From the NCBI GenBank assembly GCA_006386115.1, contig VFIW01000144.1, positions 28,389 through 92,388 of the forward strand: 64,000 nucleotides of DNA, read 5' to 3'. This stretch comes from Globisporangium splendens (Eukaryota; Oomycota; Peronosporomycetes; Pythiales; Pythiaceae). A program made the translations under genes and the position numbers. The notes below the pieces were generated by a model, which worked only from the letters and a program-made list of their open reading frames with translations, made no database searches and had not been told where the DNA came from. The number at the start of each line of letters is the position of its first letter. Positions within the stretch are counted from its first letter, which is position 1. Of this stretch, positions 34,461 through 43,891 are shown piece after piece.

Positions 34461-35297
34461 ATGGTGGATCTCCTGCCAGATTTTGTTTTCTCCACGCATT
34501 CGACCAAGAACGACCATCGACCAATGATCGAGCACTGGGACAAACTGTTCGCGCAGACCAAGCAGCCGCAGCCATCATCAGGGGGACCAACGTCGTCGCC
34601 CATGGTCGTACTCTTCGACAACTTTTACAAGTACCTGTTCGAAATGGCGCCTCAGGTCAAACCGCTCTTCCGATCGTCGATGCAGGTTCAAGGCAAAGCG
34701 CTCGTGCGGACCATCAGCTCGATCAAGAACATGCTGCAGTCTCCCGACCTCCTGACGTTTGCAGCGGATCTGGAACAGCGTCACGTGAAATACAGTATCG
34801 GACTCTCGCATTTCAATGTGTTGGGGATCACGCTGATGAAGACACTCAAAAGTTGCTCGGAGGAGATGTGGACACCCGAGACGGAAATGGCATGGAAGCG
34901 GATCTATGGCTATGTGGCCATGATTGTTGTCATGGAGCTGTCCAAACAAACCGCAGCACCACGGAAATCCTCGCTACTGACGACGTTGAGTTCGTATCGG
35001 CGTCAATCGGGTGTCGATGTCACGTTTCATTCCCCTGACGACAACCGACCACCTATTGAAAACACCAAAAAGAGCACTTGCCATCACACTCCACATCCAA
35101 ACGCGATGTGCCCCATGAGCGGCAACAGGCTCAAAAAGATGCGCACTCACCGACGAATCGCCACCAACACCAATCATCCGACACTGCTGCCGAGTCGGAT
35201 AGCGACCACCACCAGTCGAGCTACAGCCTCACGAGTTGGTCCGCCTGGGCGTTTGGGCAGCACGACAGGGCTTCGAAATACACCGTCAACTAGGTAG
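34461..35297 (+). CDS. Globin-domain protein with basic C-terminal extension
   Basis: Frame from ATG 34461 to stop gives 278 residues; the true 5' end is unsettled. The globin fold covers ~40-165: VVLFDNFYKYLFEMAP (helix B/C), MQVQGKALVRTI (helix E, glutamine near the distal position), LEQRHVKYSI with the proximal F8 histidine, and MWTPETEMAWKRIYGYVAMI (helices G-H). It resembles single-domain or flavohaemoglobin-type globins. The ~110-residue tail is basic and low-complexity. An ATG at 34378 opens MGAHGSSLIAVDDQL, a possible myristoylated first exon, but I could not join it in phase. Oxygen or NO chemistry is inferred from the family. Confidence 0.72.
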   Translation: MVDLLPDFVFSTHSTKNDHRPMIEHWDKLFAQTKQPQPSSGGPTSSPMVVLFDNFYKYLFEMAPQVKPLFRSSMQVQGKALVRTISSIKNMLQSPDLLTFAADLEQRHVKYSIGLSHFNVLGITLMKTLKSCSEEMWTPETEMAWKRIYGYVAMIVVMELSKQTAAPRKSSLLTTLSSYRRQSGVDVTFHSPDDNRPPIENTKKSTCHHTPHPNAMCPMSGNRLKKMRTHRRIATNTNHPTLLPSRIATTTSRATASRVGPPGRLGSTTGLRNTPSTR

Positions 35298-35429
35298 ACA
35301 CCACATGCTAATAACTTCATATCGACAACTCCATGCATGCTTTTTGGGAATTGGAAGCAGTAATTTTGCTTCTATTAATTAGCTTGGCATTGTTTTGGAG
35401 ATCTGGGTTTCCAAAAAGCATATCAAAGT

Positions 35430-36723
35430 CGTCACAAGTTAGACATTTCTGTTGTATGATAAATGTACTCATCTCAGAACGCACCACAACTGGAAAGAGC
35501 TTCCGGCTGGAAGCCAACCGACTCTCCATGTGGAACTATGAGAAAGCTGATCTATCCTGCTCGAATCCCGAATGCTCCCAAGTTGTCCAATCTTCTGTTC
35601 AACATCTATTCTGGGAGTGTCCGAAAGCCAAACTGGTGTGAAACTACTTTTATGCGCTATGGGCGAAGATCGGAATCACTCCTGGTCACGACCCCGCAAT
35701 CTGGATCTTCAGTCTGGATCTACCACATACTCCAAGGCATGCATGGACCTCGATCAAGAGACACATTATCGGACACAAGTTCTCCAATGAACATCTCCAA
35801 GATCATCTCTATCCCGTCGCACACATGCTGTGGCGATATATGAGCGCGTCGCTCATACAGACCATTTGGTGTGCGCATCTGCGACGCACGGATTCGGATC
35901 CAATCGAATCGACTGCTGAGATGGCGATCATGATGACCAGATTAGAGGCAGGAATGCGAAACCTCACACGACTTGCTGAAGCGCAAGCTGGAGACTCGGA
36001 CGGTCACACGGTTGCAGCAGTTCTCAAGGCATATGTCGACTGCTTTCTCAGCCAAACCGACGCCATCCCCTTGACTCAAAGTGATACTCGCGGCGTTTAC
36101 CTGTTGTTTTTCGATGGTGGATCACGCGGCAATCCAGGACCAGGAGGGACTGGATCCGTTATCGTGCGTGTCCATAAGGACTCGCACACAGCCAGTTTAA
36201 TTTGGGCCGCCAGCATGGCATATAGCAGGAAGGACACGACCAACAACTTTGCCGAGTACTGGGGTCTCATACACGGACTCCGAGAAGCCCAACGCAGTCA
36301 CTTCGAACCGTTGTACGTGATTGGAGACAGTGCACTGATTATCTCCAACAGCGAATGCATCGGTCCCCTCGACAGCACCGATTGGCACGTTTATACCTGA
36401 CAAGTCGACGACTCGCGGATTGCATCGACATCCGAGGATGGTACCATCACTACCGTGCCATCAACAAGATGGCGGACTCAGCCGCCAACCTAGCCATGGA
36501 CACCAGAACCTCAACGCAGGTTCACTTCCCAACTCATCGAGCTGCTTTCAACAATCTCACCCAAGATCTTGACAACGACGTCATACATTGGCTTATGCGA
36601 AGTTCGGAAGACCCAAAGTTATTGGACAACACAAGGCAGCCTCACATAGGACCAAGAGAACATGCCATCCTGGTCAAAGATTATTTAGCAGTTAGAAGTG
36701 ATCTATTGCAATCCGCGCTGTAG
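35430..36723 (+). pseudogene. 5'-truncated, decayed LINE (non-LTR retrotransposon) 3' end with RNase H
   Basis: The open stretch shows a zinc-binding RVT-type motif (CSNPEC...HLFWEC), then a TGA at about 35638 where a tryptophan is expected, then a long open frame to 36400 containing RNase HI sequence: FFDGGSRGNPGPGG, NNFAEYWGL, VIGDSALI. The frame is lost at about 36370; the final RNase H helix motif (NKMADSAANLAMD) appears in another frame near 36460-36510. Reverse transcriptase itself is missing. So this is a dead LINE fragment with at least one nonsense change and one deletion/frameshift. Confidence 0.85.
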
Positions 36724-37484
36724 ACACATTTACACTCCTAGATGAAATTCGTAATGAAGATTAGGTAGGAGAATGGATATTGTAGGTCACGACGATGAAC
36801 CTAAATACACCTCACCTTATAAACATAAACATTAACAACCGGAAAGAGCAAATATGTGTGTGTTTGCTTGGGGGGAACATTGTCGACGATTTTAGCAAAA
36901 CAATCAGAGCCTTTCTTCGCTTGCAGCGAGTCGGATGCTTATCTGCTGGATCGTCTGTTGGACAACAAGTTATTTCAAAAACAAACTCAGGGTTTAGCCC
37001 CAAGCGATTGCATACCCGGGCAAGACCTCGGACATGCAATCGCTTTGGGCTGAACCTGGACTTGCAATTGACAGCACCACATTAAAAGCGCTGCAATAGA
37101 GAGGTTTCGCAGTTGTCCTTATCCGCAGAGCAAAAAAATCGCAGCAATGGTAAAGTGTGGAACGCGGCAAACAAATGTTTCGCAGAGTTCTTTTCCTGCG
37201 CCTTTAAAACGATACCAGTTGATTCAACTCCTTGCAAATAGAAATCTCGATCTTTTTGCCGCTCTTCGGCTCGTTGCACCTCCTCCAACTCTCTGGTTTC
37301 TCTTTTACCCGCCTACTCTTTTTCTGTGAGCCTTAATAAACACTGAGATCGTCTTCCTTGCGTTTTTCGTTGGTGTATCGCCTTCGTCACGTAGGCGCTC
37401 TGTAACGGGAATGTCCGTTACATGGCGTACACGTGCGTTGAGGAAGCGCAGATGAGAGGACGGACACAGCGTTACCTCTGTAAG
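36724..37484. other. Gene-free repeat-flanking region with a large hairpin
   Basis: LINE 3' flank followed by unique-looking sequence. At 36997-37050 two arms of 17 nt pair with one mismatch (12 consecutive pairs of AAGCGATTGCAT with ATGCAATCGCTT) around a 20-nt loop. No coding content seen. Confidence 0.5.
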
Positions 37485-37502
37485 TAATGGGCTAAGGCTG
37501 CC
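37485..37502. repeat. Target-site duplication, left copy
   Basis: Exact match to 37992-38009; flanks the minus-strand LINE on its poly-A side. Confidence 0.88.
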
Positions 37503-37991
37503 TTTTTTTTTTGGAATTGTCTCGATTACCGATTTAGACAGGTGAGAACTCAACTGCAGGAGATAAATAAATGGGCTCGACAGCTAGAGTATGATGGTTA
37601 CGAAGTGTGGTGTGGGGGTACCTGGGAGTCTTGGACAAGCGCAATGTTGTGAAGCTTCTGAATCTTGAGCATGTTGCTTCTGGGATTGAAGAAGGATCCA
37701 AAGTGTTGGGATCGCCGGAGTTGAGTGATGATACACTGTAGGTCTGCATACGATGGAGATTGGGTTCCATCGCAGTTAGCGCGACGGAGGAGAGAGCGAA
37801 TGTGCGCCGAGAACGTAACAAAAATGCGGAGCTCGATGAACTGTGGAGAGGTTGGTTGCGCGTTCCGAAACACAACTGCGTTCCTGTCTGTCCAGACAGT
37901 GTGCAGTGTGATGGCAGAGATAACGCTCCACAAAGTCACAATTGCTTCGTTCTTGTGTTCCCAATCTTGTCGTAGCTGTCTCGTGAACGGT

Positions 37992-38009
37992 TAATGGGCT
38001 AAGGCTGCC
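37992..38009. repeat. Target-site duplication, right copy
   Basis: Exact match to 37485-37502. The site lies in sequence that also occurs, inverted, at 48500-48517. Confidence 0.88.
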
Positions 38010-38090
38010 ATCACATGCAACGTGGCTCTTTGTGTGTACCACACACAGTCTTTTTCTGGCGCCTGACTGCTCCACCTCCGTTCGTCGTCT

Positions 38091-38870
38091 TCAAAATGGG
38101 TACCACTTGTGAACATGGGGGCCATCGCACACCGCAATATCACAAGGGCCATCTGGGATCTCTTCCACAGATGTGTACACCCATACTACTTCATCCGTTG
38201 TTGTGCAGCACAAGTCAACATCGCGTGACTTGTCAACGGAGATCTTCATATCCATCCAGTCAATGCTAGGTTGGTAACGCTTCAACCATGGCATGCCCAG
38301 GATGATGTCAAACTTGTCATCGAGGTCGAGTAAAATAAACTCGTCTTCACCTCGGAAATCTTCACACTTGATTGCCAAGCGCACCACGCGCTTCGGCATC
38401 TTCACAGTTGACCCATTTGCCAACCGGACGATCATTGTCTTCTCTTCATTCGCATCAGACACGAAGACACTATGCCTGACGATCACTTCATTTCGAACAA
38501 AGTTGTTCGACGCACCAGTGTCAACCAAAGCTCGTAGAGGCGTTGCAATACCGTCTACATGAACTTTGTGAACGATAAAACTTGACGTTTGACTGACACT
38601 CTTCTCACTCATAGTGGAAACTGCATGTGCTTGATGCACATAGGAGCCAGAGTCCTGTGTCTCCACAACGTCCACAGTCCTCTTTTCCGGGCCAGTAGGA
38701 GGCCCCGCCCCTACTGTCCATTCCCGTTTTTTGGCCCAGGCGACCGCTCGAACCGACGACCGTAAGAACGATCGTGGTTGTTCGAACGAGCACCTTGTGT
38801 CGTTTGCCGACCCGGCAAAGACACCTTGCAGTTCCGAGCAATGTGACCCGGCTTCCCGCAACGAAAACAC
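38091..38870 (-). pseudogene. Aspartic protease of the minus-strand Gypsy remnant
   Basis: Open frame overlapping gag by 160 bp in the -1 register. The catalytic motif LVDTGASNNFV and the later IILGMPWLKRYQP segment are typical retropepsin features. It stops at 38091 without reverse transcriptase, so the element is non-autonomous or truncated. Confidence 0.85.
38693..38732 (-). promoter_or_regulatory. -1 ribosomal frameshift signal, gag to protease (minus-strand element)
   Basis: On the minus strand the heptamer A-AAA-AAC (38732-38726) is in the gag zero frame. After a 9-nt spacer, CAGTAGG (38716-38710) pairs with CCTACTG (38699-38693) around a 10-nt loop; the gag stop lies at the stem base. 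Slipping one base back enters the protease frame. Confidence 0.8.
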
Positions 38871-39733
38871 TTCCCATCGTTGCGAGGACGCTCATTTCCA
38901 GGCGTGGAAATGTACGAGATGTCCATGGGCTCGGGACCATCATGCACGACATTTGATTGCCGCATTGGTCTCGACGCAAACCCATGGAACTTCGCTTGCT
39001 TGATGCTGAACTCTTCTTGCATCGCGCGCTCAATGGCTTCGTCCAGCGTCTTGGGGTACTCGCGGAACAGTTGGTTCCGAATCGGACCATCGTTTAGACC
39101 CGTCATGAACGTCACGACTTGCGTCGGAACGTCAATCGGCTCGTCAACGATGCTCGACACCAAGTAACGAGCACGTTGTGCATACGAGTGAAGGTCGAAA
39201 CGACCTTGACGAAGCTTGAGGAACTCGGCGCGCGCACGGAACTCACTCTGTGGAGGTTCAAACGCCTTCTTGAGTTCGGTCTTGAAGTGGTCGTAGCTGG
39301 GGAAGCAGTTTAGATCGGCTAAACGCTTGCCATAAGCCCAGCTCTTCGCACGACCCGCAAGGTTGGACATCGCGAACAACACTTGCTGCGAAGGGTCTCG
39401 CAGTTGTCTTGCAGTGATGACTGCATCCAACTCGACGAACCATCGTGAGAGAGGCTCGCTCTCTCCGCCGCGATACGAAGAGACGTCAAGCTTCAGTGGC
39501 ACCGTCCTGAGTGAGGAAACAGGGGTTGCGACCTGCTTCAGGGAGGACATGATCTCGTGGTGCATGAAACTGACCACCGCACTCTTCTGGTCCTCCGGAG
39601 ACGCCGACCGAAGCAGGCTGACCACGGCAGCCTCTCCGATGACATCTCGCATGCGCTCAAGCGCCATCCACTCATGAGAAGACAGATGAGGGAAACCCTC
39701 AATAGTCAACTCGACAGTTTCCGGTACTGCTGG
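38711..39733 (-). pseudogene. Gag of the minus-strand Gypsy remnant, N-terminus lost
   Basis: About 340 residues remain. A retrotransposon Gag domain (FVELDAVITARQLRD...; FKTELKKAFEPPQSEF) is followed by a CCHC knuckle (CFRCGKPGHIARNC) and a basic tail. It is homologous to the Gag of the plus-strand element (shared FPHLS opening). Codons beyond 39733 belong to the inserted LTR, so the open frame that continues to 39781 is chimeric. Confidence 0.85.
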
Positions 39734-40268
39734 TGTAACGGGGTTACACTGTAACATGGTTACGCACTTGTGTTGTGTCACACAACCAAACCGAACCTTG
39801 CAGTACGTAGAGTACGCGCAACAAGTTTAAGACCGAACCATGAGGTTCGTCGTACTTGCTCGAACCTTCACGGTGGAGTCGGCAGCCAGTCTGAGTGACG
39901 GCGCCTCCGATTGAATATAATTGAACATGCATTTCATCCAATCACGTAAGACAACTAGCGTTAGTCTTTCATAGCCACTCATTGCCCCATGGGGAGTAAT
40001 TACACTTGAGATTGCTATTGTTCATAGTTACATAAAGATAATCAAGGTTGTCCTACAGAGGGCAACCTCCAACAAATAAACAGTTCCATTTTTACCGTTA
40101 ACTAAAGCCTTTGGTTGTCGACGGTTACTCTATAGAGACCTATAGGTAACCGATTGTTGCACTGCAGGAAGCAGGCAACCGCTCTCGGAACAGAGTCCTT
40201 GAGAGAAGCGTTGCATACGCTTCCTCACACACGTACCGTGCTGCGTAACTCGGAAGTGTCCGGTTACA
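39734..40268 (+). repeat. 5' LTR of the chromovirus
   Basis: Begins with the palindrome TGTAACGGGGTTACA and, by my reading, ends CCGGTTACA, giving inverted TGTAAC/GTTACA ends. The first 460 bp align with 47737-48195. The end at 40268 is inferred from the inverted terminus and the primer site right after it, because the 3' copy is shorter. Confidence 0.75.
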
Positions 40269-40270
40269 AC

Positions 40271-40285
40271 TGGTAGCACTAGTAG
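40271..40285 (+). promoter_or_regulatory. Putative primer-binding site
   Basis: TGGTAGCACTAGTAG starts 2 nt after the inferred LTR end. TGG is complementary to the CCA end of a tRNA; the tRNA was not identified. Confidence 0.45.
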
Positions 40286-40340
40286 TCAATCTACGACCCG
40301 GCAGAGGTGACTGCCTGAATCGCTTCCTCAAGGATTCATC

Positions 40341-41534
40341 ATGGCGTCAGTTGACCCTGCGCAGTTCCCGCACCTCTCGGCTGAACACCGGAGTGTGCTG
40401 ACCCGAATGGCACAAGCGCTAGGCGACCAAGTCGCTCTAGACGTGCTCTCGGCGTCGCCGGAACAGCAAATCTTTCGACTCGAGCAGTTCGAGAACTTCT
40501 CGAACGCTCAGCGCCTCGAAGGAGAGCGAAGTGCGCAAGCACAAATGCAAGCCACCGCAAGCTTGACCGCAGAGATGCTGCGCTCAGCTGCTGAGTCGCG
40601 CGAAGCGCTCGAGCGAGTGGTTTCTGTGGTTGCTGGTGCAGCCACGTCTTTGTCGAGTGCGGCTTCTGCGCCTCAGACACCCACGTCCCAAACTCCCCGC
40701 CCAAGAGCTGTCAAGATTGACGCTCCGAAATTCGATGGTGCGGATGGCGACAAGCTCATCCACTGGCTACTTGCCGTGGAGCGTTGCGCCAAGGCTCAGC
40801 TCATCGACAGCAACGAGCAGATGGTGTCTTACGCCATCTCGAACCTGCGCGGTCGAGCGTCGGAATGGGCATTCTCGACGTTGCTCGCCGATGAGTGTGC
40901 ATTCGACACGTGGGATATTTTCCGTGCGAGAACCACCGCCATGTATCAGCCTCCGAACAACGAAGTGCTGTTGCAAGGTCGTTTCTTCTCCTTGAAACAA
41001 GGGAAGCTCTCACTGGAACGATACATCCAGGAGATGAGAAGCCTGTGCGCGGCGATCACGATCAGCCCTTTACCTGAGTCTGTGAAAATGTCTGCGTTTC
41101 TCAACGGCCTCAACAGTGGACCAGCGCGTCAGGAGTTGTACCGACGCTTGCCGGCCACGATGGAAGATGCGATCCGCATTGCGCTCGTTGAGCAGCAATC
41201 GTTCAGAGTCAGCCGACCTGATTGGAACGCTGGCCGCCACAACGGTGCGCATCACAGCCATCGAGCAGTCACGAATGAGCGGCGCTTCCATGGTCCGACG
41301 CCAATGGATCTCAGTAGCGCCGAAGTGACCTGCTTTAATTGTGGCAAGCGAGGACACTATCAGTCGAAGTGTCCCGCTCCAAGGCAGCCCGCTCCTCGCA
41401 CTGGAAATCAGGCGAGGGACTACCAAACGCCGCGCGGCAACCACGCTCACCGAGGTGGCAGATCCGCTGTGGCAAGAAAGGGAAACGGAATGTCTCAGCA
41501 GAAGCGGGACGCTCTACTGAGACAGACTCTATAG
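40341..41534 (+). CDS. gag: Gag of the chromovirus
   Basis: 397 residues from ATG 40341, about 70 nt after the LTR. Residues ~130-300 are the retrotransposon Gag domain (LIHWLLAVERCAKAQLID; AFLNGLNSGPARQELY) and a CCHC knuckle (CFNCGKRGHYQSKC) lies near 331-344, for nucleic-acid packaging in the particle. The frame is intact. It overlaps pol, which is in the -1 register. Homologous to the Gag of the minus-strand remnant next door. Confidence 0.9.
   Translation: MASVDPAQFPHLSAEHRSVLTRMAQALGDQVALDVLSASPEQQIFRLEQFENFSNAQRLEGERSAQAQMQATASLTAEMLRSAAESREALERVVSVVAGAATSLSSAASAPQTPTSQTPRPRAVKIDAPKFDGADGDKLIHWLLAVERCAKAQLIDSNEQMVSYAISNLRGRASEWAFSTLLADECAFDTWDIFRARTTAMYQPPNNEVLLQGRFFSLKQGKLSLERYIQEMRSLCAAITISPLPESVKMSAFLNGLNSGPARQELYRRLPATMEDAIRIALVEQQSFRVSRPDWNAGRHNGAHHSHRAVTNERRFHGPTPMDLSSAEVTCFNCGKRGHYQSKCPAPRQPAPRTGNQARDYQTPRGNHAHRGGRSAVARKGNGMSQQKRDALLRQTL
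41480..41524 (+). promoter_or_regulatory. -1 ribosomal frameshift signal, gag to pol (plus-strand element)
   Basis: G-GGA-AAC at 41480-41486 is in register with gag codons (AAG GGA AAC). After a 4-nt spacer, TGTCTCAG (41491-41498) pairs with CTGAGACA (41517-41524); inside, AGCG (41503-41506) pairs with CGCT (41510-41513) around GGA. Slipping back one base joins gag to the pol frame, and the gag stop (41532-41534) lies just beyond the stem. Confidence 0.85.
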
Positions 41535-42040
41535 CTTCGGCGTCGCCGACTACTAGAGTCGTGCAGATGGGAAGCTTAGTCCCAGGAGCTCTTGGCAACA
41601 AGGCTCCGAGTGAGATGTTGGTATATAGCGCCGATGTGAAGGGCTATGGGAAGAAAATGACGGTTCTTGTTGACTGCGGTGCGTCACAGAACTTCGTCTC
41701 GAAGGCAGCTCTGGAACAGAGTCTGCAAGCGTATGAGCGACTTGTCCACAGTGGCAAGCGCGAGAAGATGATCGTACGTCTGGCCGATGGGTCGACAGTA
41801 CACACTGAAGGGGTTCAAGTCGAACTCTCTTTCAGTTTTTGCGACTTTGTCTGCAAAGAAACGTTCGTGGTACTAGCGATGGGGTCGAAGTACGATCTCA
41901 TCCTAGGGATGCCTTGGCTGGCGAAACATCAGCCTTGGATCGATTGGCGAGCACGCACAATCGGAAGCTCCATCCCTTCCTCTGATGAAGAGCGAAGGTT
42001 GCGGGAAAATTTCCACGCAATGGATGCGAGCTTTGAACAC

Positions 42041-42176
42041 GCTGTGGCAGGGAGCCCAGCAGGGAGACATGCGGCGAGCTCCGCTTCAAACACTCACGCT
42101 GTGGCAGGGAGCCCAGCTAGAAGATGCGCTGAGGCAGGGAGCCCAGCAAAGAGATCAACTGCGGCAGGTAGCCCAA
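42041..42176 (+). repeat. Four degenerate 20-bp repeats encoding AGSPA motifs in pol linker
   Basis: GCTGTGGCAGGGAGCCCAGC recurs at about 42041, 42098, 42128 and (degenerate) 42158, between protease and RT. Spacing is irregular (57, 30, 30 bp) but stays in frame. Confidence 0.7.
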
Positions 42177-43891
42177 TTTGTGCGGAAGCGCCAGAAAGTC
42201 CAGACGTGGACACTGGTGCGCAAGTGTGCGGCTCCAGAGCACCCGAGCCAGCCCCCGCAAGTGACAGCGACAGTACAGGTGTACACGCGTCAACCAGCTC
42301 GTATCACCCTGACGGTGCAGTACTGGAACTCAGAACCGCGAGGTCGCGCGTTCGCATCAACCGACGAGGGCGACGCAAGTTGTCAGCTCGCGAGAGAGAC
42401 AGTGCATTGGCATCTGTTGCTGAGGAAACGGCCGCCTCGCACACGATTGCCCCATCTCTCAATGCAGCTGCAACTTCGCTGCGCACCTTCGACAGGATCT
42501 CGGATCCGTCGATAGATCGCGCTCACGTTGACGTGGCGCTCAGACGCGCGACACGCAGTCCGGAAGCAAACGCATTAGACGAAGTGTTCTTCGCTGAATT
42601 TGCGGCGCTCCATGAGCTGCCGAGTACCGTTGAGGCGATCGTATCCCTCGAAGAAATGAGCTATGAGCTCTTTCTTACGGATCTAGAGCGTGATCAGATC
42701 CGCGAGATCGTCGTTCCCACCGCGTTTCCGCGTGGCGAACTGTGCACCTCGTCCACTGCGGATGAGAGTGTTTTGGAGTCAGACAAACAGAGGCGGTTTG
42801 CTGCTCAGGACTGGGACGCCGTGAAAGGCAGTCCATACTTTGACTTGTTGTGGGAGTTCAAAGATGTCTTCCCCGACAAAGTGCCAAGTGCCCTGCCCGT
42901 TGACCGTGGCGTACGGCACGAGATCGACCTCGAGCCTGGGAGCAAATATTGCGTGACCAGACAATGGCCGCTACCCCGCGAGCAGGTTGAGGCTATCGAC
43001 GAGTTCTTCGCGAAACGAGCCCTCGCCGGTCATGTGAGAGAAAGCAAATCTCCACATAGCTCACCCACGTTTTGTGTGCGGAAAGCGACTGGTGGCTGGC
43101 GCATTGTTCACACTTTCAACAAGCTGAACGCCGCCACCATTCCGGCACAAACGCCGATCCCAAGAAAGGATGTCTTGATCGACTCCATGGGCGGCTCGAC
43201 AGTTTTCTCCGCACTGGATCTGATGGATGGGTTCTATCAGATCCTCATGCGAGAGAGTGACGTTCCCTTGACGGCAGTAAGCACACCCAGCGGGATGCTG
43301 TGGGAGTGGCTCGTTATGCCGCAAGGTTTGAGGAATGCACCAGCGACGTTCAATCGTCTGGTAATGCATCTTCTGCGTCCTCATCGTGCGTATGCACCGA
43401 GCTATTTCGATGACATCTTCGTGCACAGTCGTGCCGAAGAAGGTCTCAGTGCCGTTGACGTGCACAAGAGACATTTGCGCTCAGTGTTGCAGTGCTTACG
43501 AGACAACAGTCTGTATTGCAACCTGAAGAAATGCATCTTTGGCGCCTCAGAGATTCCGATCCTGGGCTGCTATGTTGGCAAAGCTGGCGTCCGCGCGGAC
43601 CCAGAGAAGATCGAGGCGATCGCCGACTGGCCGATCCCAAAGAATGCCAAGGACTTGCGCAAGTGGCTTGGCTTGGCAAATTACTTGCACAAGTACAGCC
43701 ACAACTATGCGGCAAGAGTCCGTCCGCCCACGCATCTCTTGAAAAAGGATGTCGAGTGGGACTGGACGAATGATGTCACGAATGCATTCATTGACGTGAA
43801 GGAGTCGCTCGTTCGCGCTCCTGTCCTGGCGTTGCCGGACCACACGAAAGCCTTCAGCGTCGTGTGCGATGCCAGCGATTTTGCAATTGCT

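Larger units (their letters stand above)
37485..38009 (-). mobile_element. 5'-truncated LINE insertion with 18-bp target-site duplication
   Basis: The identical 18-mer TAATGGGCTAAGGCTGCC sits at 37485-37502 and 37992-38009. Directly inside the left copy is T10 (37503-37512), i.e. a poly-A tail on the minus strand. The minus strand between them encodes a LINE pol C-terminal fragment (37598 to about 37985; ITLHTVWTDRNAVVF). Poly-A tail, 5' truncation and long duplication are the signature of target-primed reverse transcription. Confidence 0.88.
38010..39733 (-). mobile_element. Minus-strand Ty3/Gypsy remnant (gag-protease), split by the plus-strand element
   Basis: Contains a Gag gene and aspartic protease on the minus strand with a -1 frameshift signal between them; RT, RNase H and integrase are absent. 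The left end runs into LTR-like sequence (TGTGATGGCAGCC type on the minus strand) that hosts the LINE. The right end is cut exactly where the plus-strand LTR begins at 39734, so the beginning of gag and its own 5' LTR are missing here. Confidence 0.8.

Noticed and set aside
37320..37480. Possible tRNA or CRISPR-like repeats in the transposon flank
   Set aside because: No cloverleaf or regularly spaced direct repeats found here or elsewhere in the window; an oomycete nuclear CRISPR array is not expected.
40339..40704. Minus-strand ORF inside gag
   Set aside because: It lies wholly within intact gag and mirrors its codon bias; unlike the 3' antisense ORF it has no non-overlapping part.
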